12,298 bases of DNA from Planctomycetia bacterium (GCA_022616395.1 JAKEEV010000066.1:1-12298), one strand, 5' to 3'; counted from the first letter of the stretch, positions 1 to 7,208 are shown. A program made the numbers and translations. The notes: a model not told the origin generated them from the sequence alone.

Positions 1-1
1 G

Positions 2-71
2 TTTTCAACGAGCCGCGACCAGCGGGAGCGGGAACTTGAACTGATCCCTTGCGGTCGCGGCTCGTTGAAAA
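2..71. repeat. 19-bp perfect inverted repeat
   Basis: The arms at 2-20 (TTTTCAACGAGCCGCGACC) and 53-71 are exact reverse complements separated by 32 bases. The left arm begins at the second base of the window, so the element may continue or belong to the end of a gene just outside. It could be a terminator hairpin for an unseen upstream gene (on the plus strand the right arm ends in GAAAA, on the minus strand the last bases are TTTTC, so there is no long T tract) or a dispersed palindromic repeat. No open reading frame here looks real. Confidence 0.75.
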
Positions 72-210
72 GCAACAGGCAACTCAGGCCACCTGCTTAG
101 GGAAGTGGTTTCCAACTCAAGGGTCGCGGGCCAACCTGTCCGATCACCGGGCAGGTTGCAACCAGCCCGCGTCCTGAAACTGCCTCCGGGCAACAACCCA
201 CCACAGCATC

Positions 211-615
211 ATGAAACCCGTCTGCTTGTTGGTCGCTTCGGTACTCCTGTTAGTCGGGTCTTCCAAGGAACCCCAGAAGCTGGACACCGATGATCCGATC
301 AAATACGCCGAGCGGGTCAAAGTCCTGGTTTACGAGATGGACCGGGCGATCCAGAAACAGCCCAGTTCGGCCGAGACCGAGGGCGCGGTGGTGTTGGAGG
401 AGTTGGAGGTTTACAAGAACAATCCGGTCGGCGATTACGAAGCCACCTACGCGCAACTGCTCCAGAAATGCCAGGATCTGGTCACTGCGGCCAAACGCAA
501 GGACGCCAGCAAGGTCAGCCGGATCCGGGGCGAGATGAAGGCTCTGGCTGACAAACTCCCCGGAACCGTGACCTTGCCCGACCGAGATGACGCATCGTCC
601 GACCCGGACTCCTGA
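211..615 (+). CDS. Small exported protein of unknown function
   Basis: This 134-residue protein is not one I recognise. Residues 1-18 form a short exported-protein leader: K2, then a hydrophobic stretch from V4 to V15 and G16-S17-S18. The segment L14-V15-G16-S17 looks like a lipobox with serine where the lipidated cysteine should be. The rest is charged and probably helical (about residues 25-118), rich in Lys, Glu, Ala and Gln, with an acidic tail ending DRDDASSDPDS. The only other cysteines are C5 and C87. A periplasmic or surface-attached helical protein is plausible. The start at 211 is the first ATG giving a signal sequence; there is no clear Shine-Dalgarno, which is common in planctomycetes. 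It lies 171 bp ahead of the propeller gene on the same strand, and no functional link is visible. Confidence 0.7.
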   Translation: MKPVCLLVASVLLLVGSSKEPQKLDTDDPIKYAERVKVLVYEMDRAIQKQPSSAETEGAVVLEELEVYKNNPVGDYEATYAQLLQKCQDLVTAAKRKDASKVSRIRGEMKALADKLPGTVTLPDRDDASSDPDS

Positions 616-786
616 GGTTTGACCAGTTCATCCAGAACAGGGCGGACACCGCAAGAAACCTGTTGCGACTGTACTCACCCCCAGCGGGCGCTGTCACTTC
701 CGCGCCCGGCCTGTAAGCGCTTCCGGCCCTTGCTGGTATCATTTCCCGTAGACACTCTGCGCCTCTCCCATCTGCCCGGTGACCCC

Positions 787-2154
787 ATGACTCGTTTCTC
801 GCTGCTTGCTCTGCTGACTGCCTTTGCGCTGAATGCTCCGTTTGCTTCGGCGGATGACTGGCCGCAGTGGCTGGGGCCGGATCGCCAGAGTGTGTGGAAG
901 GAAACCGGCATCGTTCAGACTCTCCCGAAGGGCGGGCCGAAGCAACTCTGGCGTGTGCCCATCTCCGCGGGCTACTCCGGTCCGGTTGTGGTCAACGGCA
1001 AGGTGTTCGTCACGGATCGCGTGCTCGCCAAAGGAGCAGCGAACCCGGACGATCCGTTCGACATCAAGAGCAAGATTAACAGCACCGAGCGCATCCTCTG
1101 CCTCGACGCGAAGTCCGGCAAGCAAACCTGGAAGCACGATTACAACTGCCCCTACCAGATCAGTTTCCCGGCCGGTCCGCGCTGCGCGCCGACTGTTGCC
1201 GATGGCAAGGTCTACACGCTCGGTGCAATGGGTCACCTCCACTGTCTGGATGCCGCCAAGGGCGAAGTGATTTGGTCGAAGTACTTCCCGAAAGATTACG
1301 AAATGAAAGTGCCGATGTGGGGCTTCTGCGGGCACCCACTGGTGTACAAGAACCTTCTCATCTGCATCGTCGGATGCGAGGGAGGGATTGTGGTCGCCTT
1401 TGATAAGGACACCGGTGCCGAGAAGTGGAAGGCGCTCAAAACAAAAGAGCCAGGATACAGTTCGCCGACAATTATCCGGGCTGGCGGAGTCGATCAACTT
1501 GTCGTCTGGCATCCCCTGGCGATCAACGGCCTCGATCCGCTCACTGGCAAGCTGCACTGGAGCGTCAAACTGGAACCGAAGTACGGCATGTCCATCATGG
1601 TTCCTCGACAGCACGGAGATAGGCTCTTCGCGGCCGGTATTGGTGGTGCTGCTGTTGTGCTGAAGTTGAAGGAGGAGACGCCCGCGGTCGAGGTGGTCTG
1701 GAAGGAAGTGCTCGACAAGAAGAAGGAGAAGACTCCGGAACGCGGGCTGTATCCGGTCAACATGACGCCATTCATCGACGGCGGGACGATCTACGGAGTC
1801 GATCAGCCAGGGATGTTGCGCGCGGTGGACTTGGAAACCGGCAAGAAGCTGTGGTTCACGCACAAGCCGGTGATTGGCCGCGAGGAACTGGAAGACTACA
1901 AGGGTTCCGGCTCCGGCACCGCGTTCATCGTGAAGAACGCAGACCGCTACTTCCTCTTCGCGGAGACGGGCGAGCTGGTGATTGCGAAGATGAGTCCGAA
2001 GGGCTACGAGGAAGTGAGCCGGGCGAAACTGCTGGAACCAACCGGAGGCGCATTCGGCCGCAAGGTCGTCTGGAGCCACCCCGCATACGCGAACAAGTGC
2101 ATCTTCGTCCGCAACGACAAGGAAATCGCCTGCTTCTCGCTGGCGGCGGAGTGA
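787..2154 (+). CDS. Secreted PQQ-like beta-propeller protein
   Basis: This 455-residue protein belongs to the PQQ-binding-like (WD40-like) beta-propeller family that is expanded in planctomycetes. Residues 1-22 are a signal peptide ending FASA before D23-D24-W25-P26-Q27-W28, the usual mature start of this family. Blade signatures with the LDxxTGxxxW pattern recur at about 105-115 (CLDAKSGKQTW), 153-163, 204-214, 248-258 and 347-356. It has no quinoprotein dehydrogenase partner domain, no c-type haem motif (CxxCH) and no kinase or sulfatase fusion, so enzyme activity should not be assumed; a role as a periplasmic binding or scaffold protein is inference. The frame stays open upstream to a TTG at 619, but only the ATG at 787 puts the signal peptide at the N-terminus. 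It seems to be a single transcription unit. Confidence 0.9.
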   Translation: MTRFSLLALLTAFALNAPFASADDWPQWLGPDRQSVWKETGIVQTLPKGGPKQLWRVPISAGYSGPVVVNGKVFVTDRVLAKGAANPDDPFDIKSKINSTERILCLDAKSGKQTWKHDYNCPYQISFPAGPRCAPTVADGKVYTLGAMGHLHCLDAAKGEVIWSKYFPKDYEMKVPMWGFCGHPLVYKNLLICIVGCEGGIVVAFDKDTGAEKWKALKTKEPGYSSPTIIRAGGVDQLVVWHPLAINGLDPLTGKLHWSVKLEPKYGMSIMVPRQHGDRLFAAGIGGAAVVLKLKEETPAVEVVWKEVLDKKKEKTPERGLYPVNMTPFIDGGTIYGVDQPGMLRAVDLETGKKLWFTHKPVIGREELEDYKGSGSGTAFIVKNADRYFLFAETGELVIAKMSPKGYEEVSRAKLLEPTGGAFGRKVVWSHPAYANKCIFVRNDKEIACFSLAAE

Positions 2155-2580
2155 GATCAGCCTTTGGGCCGTTGAAGTATGTTACTGGGTGCAGTCGAGG
2201 AATGAGGCATTGTTGTCGAATTGGCAAGGAGAGTCGTTGGTTCGCCAGATTTCGTTGCAGGCGTCCTCAGATTGCCAGATTGCCAGGTTGCCAACACACA
2301 AGGTTGGCAATCTGAGCCCAAAAAGTTGGCGATCTGCCTTCCCGTGGTCGGGTATTATTCCAAAGATTGCCAGATTGCCAACATTGCCACACACACAAGT
2401 TGGCAATCTACCATTTCCGCGCACCGACCAGATTCTCAATACGGCACTTTTGTATAGTTAGCCTCCCCCTTCCCAAATTCCCCCACTGCACCTCGCAAGT
2501 CTGACAAATCTACTGAGTCGCACGAGTTAGACACGCCAGAGCCGGAACTCACGTCCTAACTTCACCGTGGTTCGACCGCC
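2155..2580. other. Repeat-bearing intergenic region, no gene seen
   Basis: These 426 bases separate the stops of the propeller gene (plus) and the first Uma2 gene (minus), which converge here. Short open frames exist on both strands but run through the AGATTGCCA repeats and have low-complexity, unconvincing translations. The first and last parts (2155-2265 and 2412-2580) show nothing I can name; the sequence is visibly less GC-rich than the flanking genes, for example around 2410-2525. No strong terminator hairpin with a T tract is obvious apart from the inverted repeats listed separately. Confidence 0.6.
2269..2409. repeat. AGATTGCCA direct and inverted repeat cluster
   Basis: The 9-mer AGATTGCCA occurs as overlapping tandem pairs at 2269-2277/2277-2285 and again at 2364-2372/2372-2380. 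Each pair is followed by a CA-rich stretch (ACACACAAG) and then the inverted form TGGCAATCT at 2305-2313 and 2401-2409. In the second copy, AGATTGCCAAC (2372-2382) and GTTGGCAATCT (2399-2409) pair perfectly over 11 bp with a 16-base loop. In the first, TTGCCAAC (2288-2295) pairs with GTTGGCAA (2303-2310). A diverged inverted copy, GTTGGCGATCTGCC, lies between them near 2325-2338. The two 45-46 bp units are therefore copies of one composite element about 95 bp apart. Confidence 0.85.
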
Positions 2581-3135
2581 TCACTCCTCGAAGAACCGGG
2601 CGACGGGCACTTCAAAACCCGGCAGCACATCGGGAATTGTGAGCGTCTGGTCTTTCTCGAAGACGCGCTGTCGGGTGCCTGGATAATAGACGCTTGCGGA
2701 CTCGGTTGGCGGGTCCAAGATCACAACGGCCGGCACTCCAATCTGAAGATATTCGGAAACCTTCCCGAATAACTGCGTCCACAGGTCGCTCGGCGAACGC
2801 ACTTCAATTACCAAGTCCGGTGCGATCTCCAACACTCCATCGGGGAGCGGTTGGTCAGCCGGGAGTTTGGCGTAGCTGACGTAGCACACATCCGCTCCCC
2901 GTGTGGTCTCGTTCGTGATGCGGATGAGCGTGTCGTTGGTCATCGCGCGGCCGAGTTTGTTCGCGCGGAGGAACGATTCCAGTTCAAACACCGCGTTTAC
3001 AGAAATGCGACCGTGTTTCGTACCGGGCATGGGATACCTCACAACAATTCCGCGAACGAGTTCGACGTTTGATTCACTCCCGTGAAGCTTGAAGAACTCG
3101 TCGACGGTCATCTTTGGCGGTGTGGCAACAACCAT
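2581..3135 (-). CDS. Uma2 family (DUF820) putative endonuclease
   Basis: This 184-residue protein has the complete Uma2 / DUF820 fold, a PD-(D/E)xK-like nuclease family that is multiplied in cyanobacteria and planctomycetes. Visible family landmarks are E25-L-V-R-G (strand after the first helix), the MPGTKHG turn with H41, G80-A-D82-V, P106-D107-L-V-I-E111-V-R-S-P-S-D, K125 in the following helix with E128-Y, and D141-P. D82, E111 and K125 are the best candidates for metal-site residues. Family members are annotated as endonucleases from fold similarity; the true substrate is generally unknown. The ATG at 3133-3135 is preceded by a strong GGAGGA ribosome binding site. It diverges from the ceramidase-like gene across 81 bp. 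A paralogue lies at 7209-7811. Confidence 0.9.
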   Translation of the reverse strand: MVVATPPKMTVDEFFKLHGSESNVELVRGIVVRYPMPGTKHGRISVNAVFELESFLRANKLGRAMTNDTLIRITNETTRGADVCYVSYAKLPADQPLPDGVLEIAPDLVIEVRSPSDLWTQLFGKVSEYLQIGVPAVVILDPPTESASVYYPGTRQRVFEKDQTLTIPDVLPGFEVPVARFFEE

Positions 3136-3216
3136 TGGCTTCCTCCTGGATGAATGACGAATTTCTGCGATGATACTCCGGAACTGACCTGAAATGCCAT
3201 CCCAGCGAGCTATCCC

Positions 3217-4617
3217 ATGCGTCTTCTCACCTCACTTGCACTCACACTCGCACTTACACTGCCGGCACAAGCCGCGCAACTGACCGCGGGAGCGGCGGCG
3301 GTGGACATCACGCCTCCGAAAGGTTGCCCGATGGCGGGTTATTACTCCGTTCGCGGAGCCGAGGGCACTCACGACCCGCTCTTCGCAAAGGCTCTGGTCT
3401 TCGAGAAGGACGGAGTGAAGATCGCGCTCGTCTCGCTCGACCTTATCTCCACAACTCGCGGGCTGGTCGAAGACACGCGGAAGCTCATCGAGAAAGAGAC
3501 GGGCATTCCGGGCAAGAACGTGATGCTCTCCGCGACTCACTCCCACACCGGGCCGGTGCTGTGGGATGGCTCCGTGCGCGCGGACATTCTCAGCGGAGGA
3601 AGCAAGATCGCGAAGAACTACATCGCGGAACTGCCCGGCAAGATTACAGAGGCGGTGAAGAAGGCCGACACCGCTCGCAAGCCCGCGAAGGTGTCATTCG
3701 CCACCGGCAAGGAGGAAGGACTGGCGTTCAATCGACGTTTCCACATGAAGGACGGTTCAATCGGCTGGAACCCCGGCAAGAAGAACCCGAACATCGTTCG
3801 GCCCGCGGGTCCTGTCGATCCGAGCGTGCCTGTCGTGTTGATCGAGACAGACGAGAAGCAACCGAAGCCCATCGCGGTGTATGTGAACTTCTCGATGCAT
3901 CTCGACACCGTCGGCGGGCTGTATTACTCCGCGGACTATCCGTACACGCTCTCGAAAGCTGTCGCGTCCGTGAAGGGCGAAGATGTGGTGACCGTCTTCA
4001 CCACCGGTTGCTGCGGAGACATCAATCACATCAACGTGGAGAGCGACAAGCCCCAGAAGGGCCACGGAGAAGCTGCACGCATCGGTACGAGACTCGCCGG
4101 CGAAGTGCTTCGTACCTTCGACGAACTGAAGCCGCTCGGTCACGACACGCTCCGCGTGTCAAGCGAGATGGTGGAACTGGAACTCCCCGCAATCACCGCC
4201 GACGACAGAGCAAAAGCCAAGCTGGTTATCGCGGACGTTGAGAAGGTAACCAAGCCCGCTCCAAAATTCCTCGATCAGGTGCAGGCGTTCAAGGTGAGCG
4301 ATGTATCTCGGCGGCTTGGTAAGCCGTTTCAGGTGGAAGTGCAAGTGATCTCGCTCGGCGAAGACCTCGCGTGGGTCAGCTTACCGGGTGAAATCTTCGT
4401 GGAACTCGGTTTACAGATCAAACGCGGCTCTCCGTTTCGCCAGACGATGATCGCGGAGCTTGCCAACGGCAGCATCGGTTACATTCCCAACCGCGTCGCG
4501 TATTCGCAAGGAGCTTACGAAGTGGTAAGCGCTCGCTGCGCGGAAGGCAGCGGCGAGAAACTGGTCGATGTGGCTTTGAAACAACTGCGAACGCAGTTCA
4601 AAGAGAAGAAGAACTAA
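3217..4617 (+). CDS. Secreted neutral ceramidase-like hydrolase
   Basis: This 466-residue exported protein matches the N-terminal catalytic domain of neutral/alkaline non-lysosomal ceramidases, zinc amidases that split ceramide into sphingosine and a fatty acid. Residues 1-20 are a signal peptide ending AQAA. Family landmarks are the AxxDITPP start (about 28-34), T107-H108-S109-H110-T-G-P (zinc and catalytic histidines), N224-F-S-M-H228, T263-G-C-C-G-D-I-N, the P390-G-E392 motif, and G421-Y through E435 with tyrosines 423, 429 and 434. It ends soon after this, so the C-terminal immunoglobulin-like domain of classic ceramidases of about 650 residues is missing. Planctomycetes have many such short homologues and the substrate may not be ceramide. 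No clear Shine-Dalgarno precedes the ATG; the signal peptide fixes the start. The final codons and stop lie inside the inverted repeat shared with the convergent ligase gene. Confidence 0.88.
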   Translation: MRLLTSLALTLALTLPAQAAQLTAGAAAVDITPPKGCPMAGYYSVRGAEGTHDPLFAKALVFEKDGVKIALVSLDLISTTRGLVEDTRKLIEKETGIPGKNVMLSATHSHTGPVLWDGSVRADILSGGSKIAKNYIAELPGKITEAVKKADTARKPAKVSFATGKEEGLAFNRRFHMKDGSIGWNPGKKNPNIVRPAGPVDPSVPVVLIETDEKQPKPIAVYVNFSMHLDTVGGLYYSADYPYTLSKAVASVKGEDVVTVFTTGCCGDINHINVESDKPQKGHGEAARIGTRLAGEVLRTFDELKPLGHDTLRVSSEMVELELPAITADDRAKAKLVIADVEKVTKPAPKFLDQVQAFKVSDVSRRLGKPFQVEVQVISLGEDLAWVSLPGEIFVELGLQIKRGSPFRQTMIAELANGSIGYIPNRVAYSQGAYEVVSARCAEGSGEKLVDVALKQLRTQFKEKKN

Positions 4618-4732
4618 CCACAGAGACACAGAGGCACAGAGAAAACCAGAAAGCAGAGAGACTTGTTTTCAAGAACTCTCGGCTCTCTTTTGTCTTCTCT
4701 ATGCCTCTGTGTCTCTGTGGTTAGTTCTTCTT
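4606..4732. terminator. Long inverted repeat between convergent genes
   Basis: The arms at 4606-4636 and 4702-4732 are perfect 31-bp reverse complements. After one mismatch (4637/4701) the pairing resumes for 6 bp (4638-4643 with 4695-4700), leaving a loop of about 51 bases. The arm core is ACAGAGACACAGAGGCA, a purine-rich motif I recall as a dispersed repeat in many unrelated bacterial genomes. The left arm includes the last three codons and TAA stop of the ceramidase gene; the right arm ends 9 bp before the stop of the opposing ligase gene. Its placement suits a bidirectional terminator, with TTCTTCTTTT at 4725-4734 on the plus strand serving as a partial U tract. Termination is inferred; the repeat itself is certain. 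Confidence 0.8.
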
Positions 4733-4741
4733 TTCACCGGC

Positions 4742-4972
4742 TCACGCCGGGCGCTTCTTCTCGGTGTAGCCCTTGCCGGTCTTCTCCGCGAGCAGTTTGT
4801 CGTACTCCTTCTTGGCCTTCGCTTCATCCGGGAAGGTCTTCGTCTTGGTCTGACCAGTGGTGCCGATCTTGCCCCATTGCGTGGTCACGTCCGTGCCGTC
4901 CATCCAGATTTCCCAGAACTTGTTGGACGTGCCGTCCACGAACTCAAAGTAACGCTTCGCGGTCGCTGCCAT
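4742..4972 (-). CDS. Possible separate WGR protein from internal start
   Basis: Inside the ligase gene, codon 431 is an ATG (4970-4972) preceded by GGAGG at 4980-4984 with a 7-base spacer, a better ribosome binding site than the one before the full-length gene. Translation from here would give a 76-residue stand-alone WGR protein beginning MAATAKRYFEF, in the same frame. The start falls exactly at the end of the low-complexity linker and just before the domain. This may be a real second product, or a relic of a once separate WGR gene that became fused through the linker. The sequence shows the site; use of the site is inference. Confidence 0.35.
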   Translation of the reverse strand: MAATAKRYFEFVDGTSNKFWEIWMDGTDVTTQWGKIGTTGQTKTKTFPDEAKAKKEYDKLLAEKTGKGYTEKKRPA

Positions 4973-6262
4973 CGTCGAGCCTCCAGTGGGAGTAGTGGGG
5001 GAAACAGAAACGGGTTTTGGTTGCGCCTCGGGGGTTGCCTCAGGCGCTGATTTCGCGGACTTCGTTGCCTTCGCGGATTTCGTCGCGGGCTTGACTTCAG
5101 GTGTCGCAGCCGACGCGACTGGCTTCTCGGCTTTCGCCTCCGGCTTCGTGGTAGCCGCGGCCGGCTCAGCTTTTGTCACGATGATCGTTTCGGGCTTCGG
5201 CGCGGTCGCGGACGATTCGGTTTTCTTGCGCGTTGGAATTGGCGCGTTCGGGTTCCCTTCGGGTCGCAGGCCGACGAACACCGGGAAGCGGAGCAGACCG
5301 TCGGGCGTCTTCTCCTGATATTTTACGGTGATGATGCTTCCCTTCGGTGGCGGGTTGTCGCGATCCTTGTCTTTGAGTCCGGTGCCGACTTTACACTCCT
5401 TGCCGTTGCTCAGTTTCACCCACAACGCGCCCACTCGTCCCTTGTGTCGGCCCTTCCCCGCTTCGTAGTCCGTCACGGTCACTTCCATATCCAGAAACTT
5501 TTTGACCTTCAGCAGCGTGGAGGAACGCCGGCGCTCGTAATGCGACTGAGGCTTGCGGAGCATCAGTCCTTCTCCTCCGAGGCCAACGATGCGCTCCAGT
5601 TCTTCAACGAGGTGCTCCTCGCCCTTGCAGATTGTGTGCTCGTGGAGAGTGGTGAAGGTGTTCTTCCAGCCGCCGATCCCATCTTGCAAGAACTTTATCC
5701 GATCCTCGAATGGCCCCTTCGCGTCGGGCGCGTCGAAGACGAGGTATTTGAGTTCCTTCCAGCGCTCGGGAGTTCCCTGACTGCGAGCGATGTCGCTCGC
5801 CGGCTGGAACTGGTTGCGGGCGAACCACAATTCGCCGTCGAGCGGGTGGGCCGGCAGCCCGGCGATGAACCACTCCGGCGCGTGGTAGAGGTTGTTTCTG
5901 CGCGAGAGGAATTGTTTGCCGTCCCAGTACGCCCGCACGCCATCGAGCTTCTCGCTCATCCACCAACCCGTCGGGTCGTCCTCGCCGTTCCACACTTCCG
6001 CGAGCAGGATCGGAAGTTCCTTCACTTCCTCCGAGCCGACGGGCTTGAGCGGCTTCAGTTCTCCCGCGGTCGCGAGGCGAGCTTCCTCGGCCGCGTCTCC
6101 GCGAAGTTTGCGAATGTGCTTGCACGTCCGCGCGTTGCTGGGAAGCGACTGGTTGCACCACGCGGGGCAAGTGCAGGAGTACACCCCGTTGACGTTTTTG
6201 ATTCGGTAAGGGGTTTTCGCGGACCCCTGCATTTCGTAAACTTGGCCGTTTTCCAGATCCAT
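4742..6262 (-). CDS. ATP-dependent DNA ligase with SWIM and WGR domains
   Basis: This 506-residue protein has four parts. Residues about 18-54 hold a SWIM zinc finger (C30-x-C32, then C47-x-H49). Residues about 84-258 are an ATP-dependent ligase nucleotidyltransferase core: motif I K105-L-D-G-V-R110 with the lysine that becomes adenylated, R121-R122, motif III L141-D-G-E144, F176-D177, motif IV E231-G-L-M, and motif V L251-K252-V-K254. An OB-fold follows (about 262-335). A low-complexity Ala/Pro/Lys linker (about 343-430) leads to a WGR domain (about 436-505) with W463-G-K465. There is no N-terminal DNA-binding domain as in large ligases, so SWIM and WGR may supply DNA contact. WGR domains are known from PARPs and some bacterial regulators. 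A repair role is likely but inferred. No LigD-type polymerase, nuclease or Ku gene is nearby. The start ATG at 6260-6262 follows GGGGTGA. Confidence 0.88.
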   Translation of the reverse strand: MDLENGQVYEMQGSAKTPYRIKNVNGVYSCTCPAWCNQSLPSNARTCKHIRKLRGDAAEEARLATAGELKPLKPVGSEEVKELPILLAEVWNGEDDPTGWWMSEKLDGVRAYWDGKQFLSRRNNLYHAPEWFIAGLPAHPLDGELWFARNQFQPASDIARSQGTPERWKELKYLVFDAPDAKGPFEDRIKFLQDGIGGWKNTFTTLHEHTICKGEEHLVEELERIVGLGGEGLMLRKPQSHYERRRSSTLLKVKKFLDMEVTVTDYEAGKGRHKGRVGALWVKLSNGKECKVGTGLKDKDRDNPPPKGSIITVKYQEKTPDGLLRFPVFVGLRPEGNPNAPIPTRKKTESSATAPKPETIIVTKAEPAAATTKPEAKAEKPVASAATPEVKPATKSAKATKSAKSAPEATPEAQPKPVSVSPTTPTGGSTMAATAKRYFEFVDGTSNKFWEIWMDGTDVTTQWGKIGTTGQTKTKTFPDEAKAKKEYDKLLAEKTGKGYTEKKRPA

Positions 6263-6446
6263 ATTTCACCCCGTCTGGTTGGTTGAAATGAAGCTACCGC
6301 GAGCGAAGGCGAGTTTCAATCGCCGTAGTGGGGTCATTTCAGGAAGTCGGCGATTGGTGTAAGTCTGCGCGAAAAACGTGGTAGTTTCACCCATCAGGTC
6401 GTGGTTCAGTTCACATCGCCTTCACACAAAAAAGCAGGAGCGGGTC
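6263..6446. promoter_or_regulatory. Divergent ligase/SDR promoter region
   Basis: These 184 bases separate the divergent starts of the ligase and SDR genes and must hold both promoters. I see no convincing -35/-10 pair. The hexamers TTGAAA (6283-6288) and TTTCAA (6314-6319) form a short inverted pair that may be coincidental. The SDR ribosome binding site AGGAG lies at 6436-6440. Confidence 0.4.
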
Positions 6447-7205
6447 ATGTCGCGCTTCAGTGGCAAGGTAGTTCTCGTGACCGGCGGCACCAGCGGAATC
6501 GGCAAGGCAACCGCCATCGCGTTCGCGAAGGAAGGGGCGAAAGTCGTTCTCTCCGGGCGACGCGAGAAGGAAGGGCTGGCTGTGGTCGAGGAAATCAAGA
6601 AGGCGGGAGGCGCAGCGCACTTCGTCCAGGCGGATGTCGCGAAGGAAGCCGACGTGAAGCGGCTCGTCGAAGAGACCGTCGCGAAGTTTGGTCGCCTCGA
6701 TGTCGCGTTCAACAACGCCGGTGTCGAATGGACCGGCTCACTCACTTCGGTGACTGAGGCCGACTACCGACGCATCTTCGACATCAACGTCTGGGGCGTG
6801 CTCGCGAGCATGAAGTACGAAATCCCCGCGATGCTCAAGACTGGCGGTGGAGCGATCATCAACACGTCGAGTGTGGGCGGGCACGTCGGCATGGCCGGCG
6901 TGAGTGTCTACATCGCCACCAAGCACGCGGTGGAAGGGTTAACGAAGTCGGCCGCGATTGAGTTTGCAAAGCAGGGCATTCGTGTGACCGCGGTGGCACC
7001 GGCGGCGATCGTCACGGAGATGGCCGAGCGGTTCGTCGGCGGTACGGAAACAGAGCAGGGCAAGGCGCTGGCCGCGATGCACCCGGTTGGTCGGATGGGC
7101 CGCGCGGAAGAAGTCGCGGAGGCGGTGCTGTACCTGGCCAGCGACACCGCGAAGTTCACAACGGGCATTTCGCTTCCGGTAGACGGCGGCTGGCTGGCGC
7201 AGTGA
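6447..7205 (+). CDS. SDR family NAD(P)-dependent oxidoreductase
   Basis: This 252-residue classical short-chain dehydrogenase/reductase is full length for the family. The cofactor-binding motif T12-G-G-T-S-G-I-G19, D63 of the adenine pocket, N89-N-A-G92, and the catalytic set N114, S142, Y155 and K159 (Y-I-A-T-K) are all present. R38-R39 after the second strand would favour NADP(H), a prediction from the family rule. The C-terminal segment H212-P-V-G-R-M-G and P244-V-D-G-G is typical of glucose 1-dehydrogenase-like or 3-oxoacyl reductase-like members, but the substrate cannot be read from sequence. The ATG at 6447 has AGGAG six bases upstream, which favours it over the in-frame ATG at 6378, whose extra 23 residues look non-native. 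It ends 3 bp from the stop of the convergent Uma2 gene. Confidence 0.92.
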   Translation: MSRFSGKVVLVTGGTSGIGKATAIAFAKEGAKVVLSGRREKEGLAVVEEIKKAGGAAHFVQADVAKEADVKRLVEETVAKFGRLDVAFNNAGVEWTGSLTSVTEADYRRIFDINVWGVLASMKYEIPAMLKTGGGAIINTSSVGGHVGMAGVSVYIATKHAVEGLTKSAAIEFAKQGIRVTAVAPAAIVTEMAERFVGGTETEQGKALAAMHPVGRMGRAEEVAEAVLYLASDTAKFTTGISLPVDGGWLAQ

Positions 7206-7208
7206 TCA

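Noticed and set aside
619..786. Extended N-terminus of the propeller protein from TTG
   Set aside because: The extra 56 residues are unlike any leader and would bury the signal peptide that starts at 787.
739..2079. 446-residue open frame antisense to the propeller gene
   Set aside because: It mirrors the codon pattern of a well-supported secreted propeller protein, has no domain or start signal, and is expected in GC-rich DNA.
2269..2409. CRISPR-like array
   Set aside because: Repeats are only 9 bases, overlap in tandem and occur in both orientations, with no uniform spacers and no cas gene.
2189..2461. Short frames on both strands through the AGATTGCCA repeats
   Set aside because: They are products of the repeats, overlap each other on opposite strands and lack start signals or recognisable domains.
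3324..4241. 305-residue frame inside the ceramidase-like gene
   Set aside because: The translation is dominated by Arg, Gly and Ser, typical of a shifted reading of the real gene, which carries clear motifs.
5444..6286. 280-residue frame antisense to the ligase
   Set aside because: The ligase strand has all catalytic motifs; the antisense frame has none and covers the ligase start region.
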